Shown here: positions 1-9,867 of the stretch, one piece after another | Position numbering within the stretch: the stretch's first letter is position 1 | Layout: each line of letters starts with the position of its first letter | Source of the DNA: Plotosus lineatus | Lineage: Eukaryota; Chordata; Actinopteri; Siluriformes; Plotosidae | Reading direction: 5' to 3' | Length of the DNA: 64,000 nt | NCBI GenBank assembly: GCA_024760905.1 | Contig: CM045734.1 | Span: 45,417,064-45,481,063 of the forward strand | Translations under genes and position numbers: made by a program | The notes under the pieces: model-generated | The model's input: only the letters and a program-made list of their open reading frames with translations | Databases searched by the model: none | What the model was told of the DNA's origin: nothing

Positions 1-64
1 ATATTCTTCAAAAATGTGCGTGCCCATTACAAAGCAGCACATTATTGCCTTTCACATCTTATTG

Positions 65-319
65 CATGGGTGTCAAACTCGTGCCACAAAGGGCCATGTG
101 GCTGCGGGTGGCACACCTGACTTGGCTCATTCAAACAACAGATGAGTCTTCATGCAGTTGATTGGTCAATCTGTATGCTCTGTACAGAGACTGACCAATC
201 AACTGGCTGAAGAGTCTTATCTGCTGTTTGAATGAGCCAAGTCAGGTGTGCCACTGCTTGGTTGAAACAAAAACCTGCAAGCCACAATGGCCCTTTGTGG
301 AACTGGTTTGACACCCCTG
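65..319. mobile_element. hAT-type foldback MITE, 255 bp
   Basis: The two ends are inverted copies (CATGGGTGTCAAACT at the left; the complement of the right end reads CAGGGGTGTCAAACC). The inverted similarity continues through almost the whole element, so one strand could fold into a long hairpin. The flanks TCTTATTG (57-64) and TCTTATAG (320-327) match at 7 of 8 bases, the 8-bp target duplication expected of hAT transposons. No transposase is present, so it is non-autonomous. Confidence 0.85.
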
Positions 320-343
320 TCTTATAGGATGTAGTCTCTATAT

Positions 344-830
344 CAGGGGTGCTCAATCCTGCTCCTGGAGATCTCCCTTCCAGAAGACATTCGCTCCAAC
401 CCTAATCATTCCCACCTGACCATCCAATCATCTAATCAAGACCTGATTGGATGGTCATGCCCACCTGACCATCCAATCATCTAATCAAGACCTGATTGGA
501 TGGTCATGCCCACCTGACCATCCAATCATCTTATCAAGACCTGATAGGATGGTCATTCCCACCTGACCATCCAATCATCTAATCAAGACCTGATTGGATG
601 GTCATGCCCACCTGACCATCCAATCATCTTATCAAGACCTGATAGGATGGTCATGCCCACCTGACCATCCAATCATCTAATCAAGACCTGATTGGATGGT
701 CATGCCCACCTGACCATCCAATCATCTAATCAAGACCTGACTGGATCTTACATGTCACATGGGCCACATGAGGGTTGGAGATAAAGTTCTCTGGAAGGTA
801 GATCTCCAGGAGAAGGATTGGGCACGCCTG
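344..830. mobile_element. hAT-type MITE carrying an internal 49-bp tandem array
   Basis: Terminal inverted repeats of about 42 bp: the left end starts CAGGGGTGCTCAATCCTG, and the complement of the right end starts CAGGCGTGCCCAATCCTT; both continue into a CTCCTGGAGATCT motif. Flanking 8-mers CTCTATAT (336-343) and CTTCATAT (831-838) agree at 6 of 8 positions, consistent with an old hAT target duplication. The core is almost entirely the tandem array described separately. It lies only 24 bp from the MITE at 65-319. Confidence 0.8.
411..753. repeat. Seven-copy 49-bp minisatellite; each unit is a hairpin
   Basis: Units begin at 411, 460, 509, 558, 607, 656 and 705, exactly 49 bp apart. Complete units contain GACCATCCAATCA and its exact complement TGATTGGATGGTC around a short centre, so each can form a stem. 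Copies 3 and 5 carry two linked changes (CTAATCA to CTTATCA, GATTGG to GATAGG) that keep an inner stem paired. The last copy is diverged at its right edge. It fills the inside of the surrounding MITE. Confidence 0.95.
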
Positions 831-1227
831 CTTCATATGTATAAAGGTATGCATGTCCTTCAATCAATGCTGACTATTGGGTAGGCGTTTATGACCCTAC
901 ACTACAAAGCGCAACCATTGTTGAACCTTTGAGTAAGACCCTGAGCCAGTTTTGCTCCAAACATTGTGATAGGTGACCCTGGACTCTGACCCCACTTTTC
1001 TAATTGGATTATGCAGAGAAAATTTCTTGATGGAAATCAGGATAACTTGGCTAAATACAGGAAATGGAAATTTTGTTCTGTCAAAACTACAATTACGTAC
1101 TTCTTTATTTAGGTCTGGCAGTGTTTCATTTTGGAGGACTGTATCGGGAGTTGGACTAGTGTAGTGTGGTTGTAGTGAATTATCTATTTATTTATTTTGG
1201 CTATACTGTATTAATCTCATTGCTGGC
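831..1227. other. Unassigned upstream flank
   Basis: AT-rich sequence between the MITEs and the next repeat fragment. Short open frames are present but show no recognisable protein, and no repeat signature was identified. Confidence 0.4.
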
Positions 1228-1400
1228 TTGATTATGTTTTCTGCATTTAACACATCGAATATGAACGCACACATACTTGGCGCAGTGGGCCACCATACAC
1301 ATTGGGGTGCCCAGAGAGCAGTTGGCTTGTACGGTGCCTTGCTCAAGGGCACTTCAGCTATGAAGTTGGAGGAAGAGAAGGTACAGCTCACTCTCTCCAT
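1228..1400 (+). repeat. Fragment of a common fish interspersed repeat
   Basis: Contains a GGTGCCTTGCTCAAGGGCAC-type segment next to a stretch resembling GGGGTGCCCAGAGAGCAG. This combination is familiar from interspersed repeats in many fish genomes (recall, not a search). Ends and family are unclear. Confidence 0.35.
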
Positions 1401-1596
1401 TGCTGTACTGTAATTTTTTTTCCTGCTTCGATCCCAATGCCGCATCGCTAATAATTAAGCTCTGGCTGCTTCTAATCGTTATTGTGCGGGTTATAAATTA
1501 CAGATGTTGAGATATTCAGTGTTGCAATCACTGAGTATGAACTGTGATGAATGTTTAATTGCCTGTACTGCACCCTTGTGATTTCTTTCAAAGATA

Positions 1597-1655
1597 TGAT
1601 GATGATTTCCTTTCGCCGTTTTCTCTTTATTAGGGGTCGCCACAGAAGATATAAA
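1597..1655 (-). mobile_element. Truncated RTE/SINE 3' tail
   Basis: On the minus strand this reads CTGTGGCGACCCCTAATAA followed by an AAACGGCGAAAGGAAAT-type end. It is a diverged copy of the 3' tail shared by the LINEs and SINE-A copies of this window (compare 29914-29976 and 33385-33432). Nothing else of the element remains. Confidence 0.7.
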
Positions 1656-1958
1656 TATTCATATTTTGTTGAATTTCTATGATACCATGACAAGCCATGG
1701 GCTTTGATTCGAGCACTATTCCAAGCTTGCAGAATAATAACAATGATAGTTTTATTTTCACCAAATTTTACTAATCACTCCTATATATAAATTAATTTAA
1801 AACATATTACAAAAATAAATACACTTGAAAAATGCTGATGTATACTTTAGATGCTTCTGGGATTTTCTCCCACTGTTTGCATACATCCACAAACACAGTG
1901 CTGCATATTTACAGGATGATATTTATTTCAAAAATCCTAGACATTCAAGTTATTTGTG

Positions 1959-2289
1959 GTGGGCAGTGGTGGCTTTAGTGGTATAGAGCGCTGGATCGCT
2001 GATCCTAGGGTTGGGGGTTCGAGTCCCACTCTTCACAAGGTTGTCACTGGTCCCCCCCCGTGCAGTCAACTGGGTTATCAAAGGCCGGCCATGTCTCTCA
2101 CTGTCTATGGTGAGAGGTTCATGTAAAAGAACCATTGCTGACTTTTGACAAGAGTAGCTGCAAAGCCGTCAGCATGTTTCCGGCCTGGCGAGCTGTCCAG
2201 GGTGTATTCTGCCCTCACCTGGAGTCAGCTGGGATGGGTGCCAGCCTCCCCGCGAACCTAATTAGGATTACGTGGTGACAGAAAACGCC
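1959..2289 (+). mobile_element. tRNA-derived SINE (SINE-A), full length, second tail type
   Basis: The head has an A-box-like segment (TGGCTTTAGTGG) and a perfect B box (GGTTCGAGTCC) near 2020, marking a tRNA-derived RNA polymerase III promoter. A central body (GGGTTATCAAAGGC, CTCACTGTCTATGGTGAGAG, AAAAGAACCATTGCTGAC) recurs in every copy. This copy ends with the GAGCTGTCCAGGGTGTA / CCTAATTAGGAT tail rather than the RTE-like tail. It is flanked by a perfect 13-bp target duplication, CAAGTTATTTGTG, at 1946-1958 and 2290-2302. The duplication is intact, so insertion was probably fairly recent. Confidence 0.92.
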
Positions 2290-2479
2290 CAAGTTATTTG
2301 TGTATTAGAAATTCGAGGTAGGAAAGGCAGTGCCGATGTCTGTTGGTAGCCCAACCCCAACTTGAACTCCTTGAAACAACTCTATCGTTTCATTTTGTTT
2401 AAAAAAGAACAATGGCAAACACAATTTGAAGATTATTGAAAGTACTGAGGGAAATGGTTCTGGTTTGGAAGATCTCAGC

Positions 2480-2800
2480 TGGCAATGTTGGGGGAAGCTG
2501 GTGCACTTCTCAGCTCACTCTTTGTGAGGGCAGAGTACACCCTGTACAGCTCACCAGACCATCACGGGGCAGAAACATGATGGCTATGCAGTGAAAGACA
2601 GTGTTTTATTTTTATTTATTTATTTATTTATTTTAATTAAACAGCCTTTCATGATAGGCAGTGGGACATGGGTCGGCCTTTTGATAACCCAGTTGGTCAT
2701 ACTGGGGCAACAGCAGTGATAACTGTTGACAGTGGGGCTTGAACCATCAACTTTGGGATCGGTACTCAAGAATCTTACCACCTACCTTTTAACTATACTG
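2480..2800 (-). mobile_element. Degenerate SINE-A copy, inverted
   Basis: On the minus strand the order is tRNA-like head (around 2720-2800), GGTTATCAAAAGGC core (around 2680), then the CTGTACAGGGTGTACTCTGCC-type tail (around 2530). A (TTTA)n run at 2605-2635 interrupts it. It is clearly older than the copy at 1959-2289. Confidence 0.7.
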
Positions 2801-2829
2801 TAGCTAAAGGTGAGTGCGTATGGGTTTTG

Positions 2830-2920
2830 GGGCAAGTTTGCTGGTGAGCTGTTCAGGGTGTACCCATCCTTTGTCAAGTGTCCACTGAGAGGCACAGCCT
2901 CCCTGCAAGCCAGGCTTGGT
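2830..2920 (+). repeat. Fragment of the SINE-A second tail module
   Basis: Contains CTGGTGAGCTGTTCAGGGTGTACC and a diverged continuation like the 3' portion of the SINE at 1959-2289. No head or target duplication could be seen. Confidence 0.5.
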
Positions 2921-3089
2921 TTGATTGACAGGATGTTAATGTGCTTACATTTAGCAGACGTTCTCTTCTAGAGCTACATAGTTTTGATCTCAGGGCCTTG
3001 CACAGGGGCCCAGCAGTGGCAAGTATAGTGGTACCATGGCTTGAACTCCTCGGCTTTAGATTAGTAACCACTGCAGTACATTAGCACTC

Positions 3090-3281
3090 CCGTTTCATTC
3101 ATTTATTTATTTATTTTTTTGGGGGATAACTTGTCCACCAATGCCATCAGTGGGAAGGCCGCCGGGTCCTGCTCTCCCACGCGCGCGCTGGAATGTAGAC
3201 GAGTGACGCGCGCCAAAGCAGCGTGGCACAAACACGCTCGAGCCGGAGCAGCAGCAGCAGCAGCAACAGCAGCACGTGGAC
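3090..3281 (+). promoter_or_regulatory. dmrt1: dmrt1 5' flank and probable 5' UTR
   Basis: A GC- and CpG-rich stretch (GCGCGCGC near 3180) rises abruptly from AT-rich DNA just before the first coding exon. It includes a CAG/CAA triplet run at about 3247-3272. No in-frame ATG precedes 3282, so the run is read as untranslated. No TATA box or initiator can be assigned with confidence. Confidence 0.5.
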
Positions 3282-3503
3282 ATGTTCGAGATGAGCGACG
3301 ACGATCAGGACAAACCGTCGTTTCTAGAAGATTCCGCGTCTCTGGCAGGCAAGAAACAGCCTCGGATGCCGAAATGCTCCCGCTGTAGGAACCACGGCTT
3401 CGTTTCCCCTCTGAAGGGCCACAAACGCTTCTGTAACTGGCGGGACTGTCAGTGCCAGAAGTGCAAACTGATAGCGGAGCGCCAGCGCATCATGGCGGCT
3501 CAG
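3282..3503 (+). CDS. dmrt1: Dmrt1 exon 1: N-terminus and DM domain
   Basis: Encodes residues 1-74. The DM zinc module starts at C32 and continues to the exon end. Visible ligands follow the DM pattern: C32, C35, H47, C51 for one site and H38, C56, C58, C61 for the other. The recognition helix runs [10 protein letters not shown] and continues in exon 2. The ATG at 3282 is chosen because no in-frame ATG lies upstream; ATG 3291 (start MSDDDQ) is an equally plausible start that would resemble known fish Dmrt1 N-termini. The exon ends CAG before GTAGCT. Reading through the donor meets a stop after six codons (3519-3521). The match to Dmrt1 rather than other DM proteins rests on [20 protein letters not shown]. 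Confidence 0.96.
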
Positions 3504-4366
3504 GTAGCTAACATCGGATAGCTAACTTTAGCTCGATAACTTCAGCTAGCTAACCTCGGCTAGCATCCCACAGCTACACCTCTCTTCACGGCAACATCCA
3601 CTTCTATCTTTCAATTCAACTCGGAGGATAGATAAATATATATTTAAAACATATTTTCTTGACAAAAACTAAGTCACCCAAAAAGTATAGTATCCTTTTC
3701 GTGTTTATTTTTGCTCTATTGATTATTTACTATTTTACCATGCTAGCTTTAATAAACAAACTAGTACCTGTAATAACATCACTTTACAGCTCCACACTAT
3801 TTCATTTTTTTGTTTTATTTTTTTTAAAAGACGAAACATGACATTATTTCTCTTGTAGACTAGGTATAACCCTTACACAATATTGTTGGTGACAATGTTA
3901 CACCGAATTAACTCATTGTTTTTAATAATAATAATAATGTGGATTGTTTACTGTAAGGTTACAGTTTTCAGCTACAGTGTTGAACCCGGGTGGGTTTTGA
4001 CTGTCTGCTTTTTTTCACACGCAATGTCCTATGTTCGTCATATATTAAAATCAAGTAGATATTAAGTTAAATGTAATTAGTCGTCCACTTTTAATGAAGA
4101 TATAAAATTAATTATATACAGTACTGTACACGTTTTTTAGGCATAAACCTTTTTTTTTTAATAAACGATTTTGCACTTCTACATTCTTGAGGCTGTACAA
4201 GAGTATTTTATTTTCTAAACATCACATTTCCAACTCCGAATTAAATTACAGATGTTATGATGGTATAGAAAAAAACCCGCATATTTAGGTAAAAATTATT
4301 TCGGATTTCAGCCATGAAAAAAATGAAGGCTGGTAGATTTAGCTGAAAAAAGTGCGTGAGACTCTC

Positions 4367-4397
<31 letters not shown>

Positions 4398-4538
4398 TCC
4401 CGAATTGTATTTACTTAATGACAGTTTTCATTCCTTCTCAAAAAATTAAGGTCGGCGCCTTTTATTATTTGATAAAAAAAAAAATAGATGTTTATTCGAA
4501 TATTTTCGAAAGTCCGCTGTGTTAACGTCTTTCTTCAG
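3504..4538 (+). other. dmrt1: dmrt1 intron 1
   Basis: Starts GTAGCT and ends TTTCTTCAG. It is AT-rich with a (TTTA)n run near 4366-4394. No mobile element or gene was recognised. Confidence 0.85.
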
Positions 4539-4716
4539 GTGGCGTTGCGACGTCAGCAGGCTCAGGAGGAGGAGATGGGCATTTGCACTCCTGTCAATCT
4601 CTCTGGTCCAGACATCGTGGTGAAGAATGAGCCAGGAAATGATTTTGGGTTTGCAGTGGGAGCGAGATCACTTTCCTCCACCAGCACTGAACCAACCTCT
4701 TCTCCTGCTGCCTCTG
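4539..4716 (+). CDS. dmrt1: Dmrt1 exon 2: end of DM domain and linker
   Basis: Continues in phase 0 from exon 1 with [12 protein letters not shown], the basic C-terminal helix of the DM domain that enters the DNA groove. It is followed by GICTPVNLSGPDI and VVKNEPGNDF, typical of Dmrt1 just after the domain, and a Ser/Thr-rich stretch (SSTSTEPTSSPAAS). Acceptor TTCTTCAG and donor G/GTGAGA fit consensus. The last base (G, 4716) combines with exon 3 to make a glycine codon. Intron retention would add a few residues and stop at 4734-4736. Confidence 0.95.
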
Positions 4717-5324
4717 GTGAGATTCATTACTTGTAAACCCAGTTGAAGGAAATGGGAGAGAGTCCAAGACACTGCTGTGGAATTGCTTTTGTTAGTTTTA
4801 AATTTGTTTTTTGGTAATTTTTTTACCATCTGAGACAAAACGATTAAAAGTTGTCTCCAATTCAGGTGATGTATATCTAGAATCCATCGCAGTGTCATGC
4901 TGTTATGATGATAAAGGAATGAATATTCCAAATATGAAAAAATAGTCAGAAAAGGGTGCTTGGAGATGGTACAATGACAAAATACATCACATGGATGATT
5001 AAATAAAATGACTAAACAAAAGAAAACACAATAATAATAAAAAAACAGTCACAATAATTTTACTAATAATACTACTCCTAATAATAATAGTAATAATAAT
5101 AATCATCACTAGTATGGCGCAAATAAAATTGTTTTACCAAAGAAGTCAACAAAACTTTCCTTTTGCTCCGTCACTTTTTTTACTTATGTTTTAAAAGAGA
5201 ACTGGAAGCATGTCATTTAATAAGAGCATAACTTTTTATATGGAGTATATATATATTAGGGGTATGTGGTATGGTAACAGTCTATTCCGGTATAAATATT
5301 TTTTTTTATCACGGCAACAGTGTT

Positions 5325-5355
<31 letters not shown>

Positions 5356-6435
5356 ACATACATAGACACACAATACTTTTTAGTGGCTAAGATGACCATA
5401 CTGTGCTTTCCTCAAGCTCAAATATTTTCCTCTTTTATTTGTAACTACACAAAATGAAAATAACAAACTTTTGGCTTCCATAAGTGTAATTAAAAAAATC
5501 ACATCACTAAAATATGTAAATGATATAAATAATTTTCCAGCAGATTTGCTTGTATTTATTTGAATGGTGCCAATATAAACTAATATGCAAGGAAATTTTA
5601 CAAGTTTTCAAAGACTCATGTAAGACTGTGTGGCACTTCTTGACCACATGTCCGTAGTTGTTCCAAAAATGAAAGTAAACTATGATGTTGCTTTTACATT
5701 GTGATCCGAATTTAATTGTTCGGATTATTCTCCATATGAATGTGACAACTCAAACTCTGTGAAATGTTTAATACTAGGCATTATATACCTGGCGCTGAGG
5801 GTGTTGTCTAACTGTGGCTTTCAATGGTATGAATGAGCACCATGTCTGCATATTTGTGTTTCATTATGGTGTGTGTAATTTTTGTCCATCATTGTGATTC
5901 CTTGTCATAGGACTGTCTCTGGCAACAGATTGTTTATGCCATATTGAGTGTTAAAAGTCATGTGGGCACTGCTGCTGCCTTTCCACCTTATGTGTTTTTC
6001 TTCAAACATTCTAAAGCCTTAAAAAAATTGTATGGAATATTAAAAAGCTTGCATGAAATAATAATAAACAAGTGTCTGTGCAAGTAAGGTTCTACATGCA
6101 GAGCAGCAAAACACTTGTAAGAGTTTTGTCAATTGGCAGAGTCGGGACAGATGGTTAAACTCAAAAAGGAAGAAAAATGAACTACTGTATTGTGAAAGGT
6201 CTCAAAAATGAGAAAATCCTTAAAAATAAACACATTTGGTATAGAATTTAATCCTGATGGATAGGATTACACAGTGTAAGCTATGCTTGTGGTAGTGTAC
6301 TACTAATAATTGTTCGTGACTGGTATTTTATCATCTTTTTGGTTGAGTGGATATTGACATAGGGTGATATCTAATGAAAATACTTTTACACAACATTGAG
6401 CCCTGCAGTATTTATTGTATTAATCAGTCATGCAT
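4717..6435 (+). other. dmrt1 intron 2, first part
   Basis: AT-rich sequence with (AAT)n patches near 5030-5105 and a (GT)n tract at about 5329-5356. No coding exon, SINE head or transposon end was recognised. Confidence 0.5.
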
Positions 6436-6700
6436 TCATTTTCTGAACCGCTTAATTCTAATTAGCGTCGCATGGAGTCTAGTGCTCATCTCAACTGGCT
6501 TTGTGCAATGGCAGAGTACATCCTAGACAGCTCGCCAGGCCATCGCAGGGCAGAAACTCGCTGACAGCTATGCAGCCTACTCTTGACGAAAGACAGCAAT
6601 GGTTCTTTTGCATGCCTCACACCATAGACAGTGAGAGAGATGGCCAGCCTTTGATAACCCAGTTAGCTGCACTGGGGGGGGGGGGGGGTCGTTATTTTTG
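6436..6700 (-). mobile_element. SINE-A copy, inverted, 5' truncated
   Basis: On the minus strand: GGTTATCAAAGGCTGGCC core, then AGAACCATTGCTGTCTTTC, CTGGCGAGCTGTCTAGGATG and a CTAATTAGAATTAAGCGG-like end. It is cut at a G run (about 6675-6688), where the head should begin. The tail is the second type. Confidence 0.75.
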
Positions 6701-6739
6701 TAAGATGCTTAATCTTAGGGTAGTGAAGGGACTGGTGCC

Positions 6740-6905
6740 TCTCAACTGACTTTGGGTGAAGGTGGGATACACCCTGGGATAACACACATGGAATCATTCA
6801 CAGGTGCCCAGGGGCAATATAGAACATCCAATTAGCCTAATGTGCCTGTCAAAGCTGTGGCATACCCAGAAGAAACCCGTGCAAGCACAGGGAGAACATG
6901 AAAAA
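6740..6905 (-). mobile_element. SINE-C-like repeat fragment
   Basis: Carries the CCCAGAAGAAACCCGTGCAAGCACAGGGAGAACATG-type segment (quoted in shorter form: AGCACAGGGAGAACATG) and ATCCAATTAGCCTAATGTG. The same body occurs at 8044-8285 and 62150-62472, and plus-oriented at 19650-19830. No head or target duplication is visible. Confidence 0.6.
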
Positions 6906-7040
6906 AAATTGCAAATAGCTGCAAAATACCATTAAGATTTTGCCTTATAGACATTAAACATCCATCATTGAGCATTTATGTTTTAGCTTTGCCTTTATAC
7001 TTACTGACACTCTGACAAGTTTTGCTTTACTTTTTGTTGA

Positions 7041-7716
7041 TTAAAGGGTACCTGTAGTGAAAGCGCTCATATACCTAATTTGATGTATTGTGTATAGCTA
7101 GTGAAAATGCACATATAAGGCATTTATTATATTCTCTCACAAACCAGCTTTAAGCGATTCACTAACGTCAAGCTTCAGAGCGCAAGAGTTTTAAGATGGC
7201 GCATTTTCCGTGATGTCCTATCGTTGACAGCCTCGACCGGAACTGCGAGATTGCAATGTAAACGTAAGGCTATACCTGACATATACAACACAAACACAGA
7301 AACTTGGAAAAAACAGACATTTATTTTTTTAAACCATGGACGAAGACAATTTCGTAGAAGGATTAGGTTATTTATATGAACCACTGAAGAAAGACGATCC
7401 ACATTTAGTGAAATCGGACCAGGAAAGTGACAACTCGGAGGACGATATTGGAGAGTCGGCAGAAGCTCTGACACAGGAAAATCGTAGCAAACAACCAGCT
7501 GTCAACGATGTTATGTCACGATGACCTTTAACCTCGGTGAAAAGAAGCCAACATGTCTGCGCGCTCAACCTTCGTGAGCAAGGAATGTCATATAGAAGAA
7601 AAGGAAATGTGGACTTATAAATAAACTACCAACATCACGCGATGTTTAAAAGCTAATAATAAAGTATAGTGGATATTTTTTGAATGCTGTAAATTTTGGA
7701 TACAGGCACCCTTTAA
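7041..7716 (+). mobile_element. TTAA-flanked transposon with a short ORF
   Basis: Both edges are TTAA followed by inverted ends: TTAA-AGGGTACCTGTA (from 7041) and TACAGGCACCCT-TTAA (to 7716). TTAA target duplication is diagnostic of the piggyBac and Kolobok superfamilies. About 670 bp is too short for a transposase, so the copy is non-autonomous or internally deleted. An ATG in good context (AAACCATGG, 7336) opens a 62-codon acidic frame. The body is less AT-rich than its surroundings. Confidence 0.7.
7336..7524 (+). CDS. Short acidic ORF inside the TTAA element
   Basis: Encodes 62 residues starting MDEDNFVEGLGYLYEPLKK, followed by an Asp/Glu/Ser-rich stretch (KSDQESDNSEDDIGE). No domain was recognised with confidence. 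It could be the first exon of a transposon protein whose remainder was deleted, or a chance frame. The EDNF..L.YLYEP start vaguely recalls N-termini of transposon-associated fish proteins, but this is not a firm match. Translation is unproven. Confidence 0.3.
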   Translation: MDEDNFVEGLGYLYEPLKKDDPHLVKSDQESDNSEDDIGESAEALTQENRSKQPAVNDVMSR

Positions 7717-8043
7717 GCCACAGGTGATACGTCTTCTGTGGAAGACTCGCATCTAATTGTTATTTACTAATTCTTCATATATAACAGAGATTATCAAAGA
7801 AATTCATTTTCTGAACTGCTGAACTCGGTCCTTCATTTAACGTGTTTTGATGTCTAGTCTTCCATGATGTGTCGCACGATCTATGATATACTGTGTACAC
7901 ATTTATTTAGAACTACTTGAAATGTACATTATGTGGGTTGAACAGTAACTCGAGCGCATGGTTTTGCTAAAATCTTTTCCTCTTGAATCGTGTAATACAT
8001 TGTGCTTCCCCCTTGACTCTGAGGGAAAGAGTTAATCCTAATT
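7717..8043. other. Unassigned intronic sequence
   Basis: AT-rich dmrt1 intron 2 sequence between two repeats. Nothing recognisable was seen. Confidence 0.4.
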
Positions 8044-8285
8044 AGGGCCGTGGGAAAGCTGGCGCCCATCTGAGCTGACTCTGGGCAAAGGCGGGGTTCA
8101 GCCTGGACAGCTCGCTAGGCCATTGCAGGGCCAGCACTCACACAATCACTCATACTCATACTCACACCTAGGAGTGATTTTGAACAGCCAATTACCCTTC
8201 TGTGCATGTTTTTGTACTGTGGGAAGAAACTGGAGTACCCAGAGGAAACCCACACAAGCACAGGTAGAACATGCAAATAAAAGAA
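8044..8285 (-). mobile_element. SINE-C-like repeat preceded by the CTGGACAGCTCGC tail module
   Basis: Left part reads AGCTGACTCTGGGCAAAGG and CCTGGACAGCTCGCTAGG, the module also used as SINE-A second tail (minus orientation). The right part has CTGGAGTACCCAGAGGAAAC and AGCACAGGTAGAACATGC. The same two-part arrangement appears at 62150-62472, so the parts probably belong to one family. Confidence 0.65.
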
Positions 8286-9316
8286 ACCTGAACAATATAA
8301 AGAACTACAATATAATGAAGCTGTTGAAAGACATAAACATCTTTGAACTTTACAAATTTTAAACATCACTTTTGTAAATTCTAAATAGTGCAAATATGGA
8401 AGGGTCAGTTAAAAAAAAAACCCTGATTATAAAGAGTTGTGTTAAAAGAAAAAGATTGTGACTCCCATCACATAACACCATGACCCACTTAACTAATGAC
8501 CCTTCGGTGTGTGTGTGTGTGTGTGTGTGTCGAGGCAGTTCAAGTAGAACCGTGGCCATGGACAGCTTGTACCCATCTATCCGTTCTTCATTTTTGTGAT
8601 CCATTCAACCTAGAATATAATGCAATCAGTGTGCTGCTCTCTTTGTTTTCAGATAAAAACTGGGAGGGGGGAAATAGAGGAGCAACAGTTCCTGTAACAT
8701 TCTGTCACCGCACTGTGCCTATCTCTAGCTCTGGTGATTGCGCCTTGGCATGTTGGGCAATCATTTTGCTGGCTCTCTTGCCAGAGATGTTGAGTCAAGA
8801 AGGGTGGGAGAGAGACAGGCTGTTCTCACATGTCTGATAGGACTGAGCGAGGAGGAAAATACCAGCCCGGTCAAGGCTGCCTTAATTTGATCCCTGTTGC
8901 TGTCATGCAAACGAGAGCAAATTGGCACTTACTGGTCATCATCTGACATCAGGGTGTAGACGGCACATTCCAAACCTGTACATGAGATAAGGAGGCAGTT
9001 GAAAAGAAAAGAGAATAGAGTGGAAAGGCAGTATAATGACACATTTGTTAAGAGATAATGCAAGAGTATTTGTACTACCAGGAAAACGGATTTATTTCAC
9101 CAGCAGATGGAGCTATGAGTAATGAGACCACATGTCATCTATGCTGCTTTCAAACCAATAACACCACACACAATTTTACAAAACTAAAAATCCCAAAGCA
9201 TCATTTTCAACAAGAATTTTTAAATGTCTATCCTGTAGCAACCTGTGGCTTTTGGCTGTGAAATTTGGTTGTGACCAATATCCACGGCTCTGTTAGTGTA
9301 AGGTGTGTTGTTTCAG
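8286..9316 (+). other. dmrt1 intron 2, last part
   Basis: Contains a (GT)n tract at about 8505-8530. The 8640-9000 stretch is less AT-rich and repeat-free. The intron ends GTTGTTTCAG before exon 3. No further exon was found. Confidence 0.5.
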
Positions 9317-9474
9317 GGAGCGGCTCTTCACCGTCACCGAGCCCGATGGCAGCCAGCAGGGGACACTCTGACAGCTCTCCTGACCTGGTGGTGGATACCT
9401 CCTACTACAACTTCTATCAACCTTCCTGCTACCCAGCGTACTACAGCAGTCTGTACAATTATCAACAGTACCAG
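9317..9474 (+). CDS. dmrt1: Dmrt1 exon 3: Ser/Pro linker and Tyr-rich region
   Basis: Phase 1 entry completes a Gly codon with the last base of exon 2. The product reads [20 protein letters not shown], then [32 protein letters not shown]. The [11 protein letters not shown] and [11 protein letters not shown] motifs are hallmarks of vertebrate Dmrt1 downstream of the DM domain. Acceptor TTGTTTCAG and donor CAG/GTAAGA are consensus. It ends in phase 0. Reading through the donor would stop after five codons. Confidence 0.95.
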
Positions 9475-9699
9475 GTAAGAGATCAAATATAGTCAGTTGA
9501 TTTAATTCATTATACAGTGGTAACAATAATCATTTGCACAAAAGAAAAGCAGTCCTTTTGCTTGGGTATATCTTTTTATCTGTTAGTTGTAGCTTTCACT
9601 GGAAAATGTTTAAATATAATTTAATGGACTATAATTACTTTTTAGAGTAATGCGATAAATATACACTTTGTAGATCTTTCAGTGTCATAAAATATATAC

Positions 9700-9703
<4 letters not shown>

Positions 9704-9742
<39 letters not shown>
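9704..9742. repeat. (AT)n microsatellite
   Basis: Uninterrupted AT dinucleotides in dmrt1 intron 3. Confidence 0.9.
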
Positions 9743-9748
<6 letters not shown>

Positions 9749-9867
9749 AATAAATAAAAGGACAGGACAAAGACTGTCTATTGAAACTCCATTTATCACT
9801 ACAGATCTGTTTCGAGGGGTGGTGAAACCATCCTCTCTCTTCAGGTGATTATAGTCAGTGCAGTGGC

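Noticed and set aside
411..753. CRISPR array
   Set aside because: Unit-to-unit direct repeats without unique spacers, in a vertebrate genome, inside a MITE.
1959..2040. Functional tRNA gene at SINE heads
   Set aside because: A and B boxes are present but no cloverleaf with an acceptor stem can be drawn, and the heads occur many times joined to SINE bodies.
3119..3388. Open frame overlapping dmrt1 exon 1 in another frame
   Set aside because: Starts without an ATG and runs through the CAG tract and the DM-domain code in the wrong frame; it is a by-product of GC-rich sequence.
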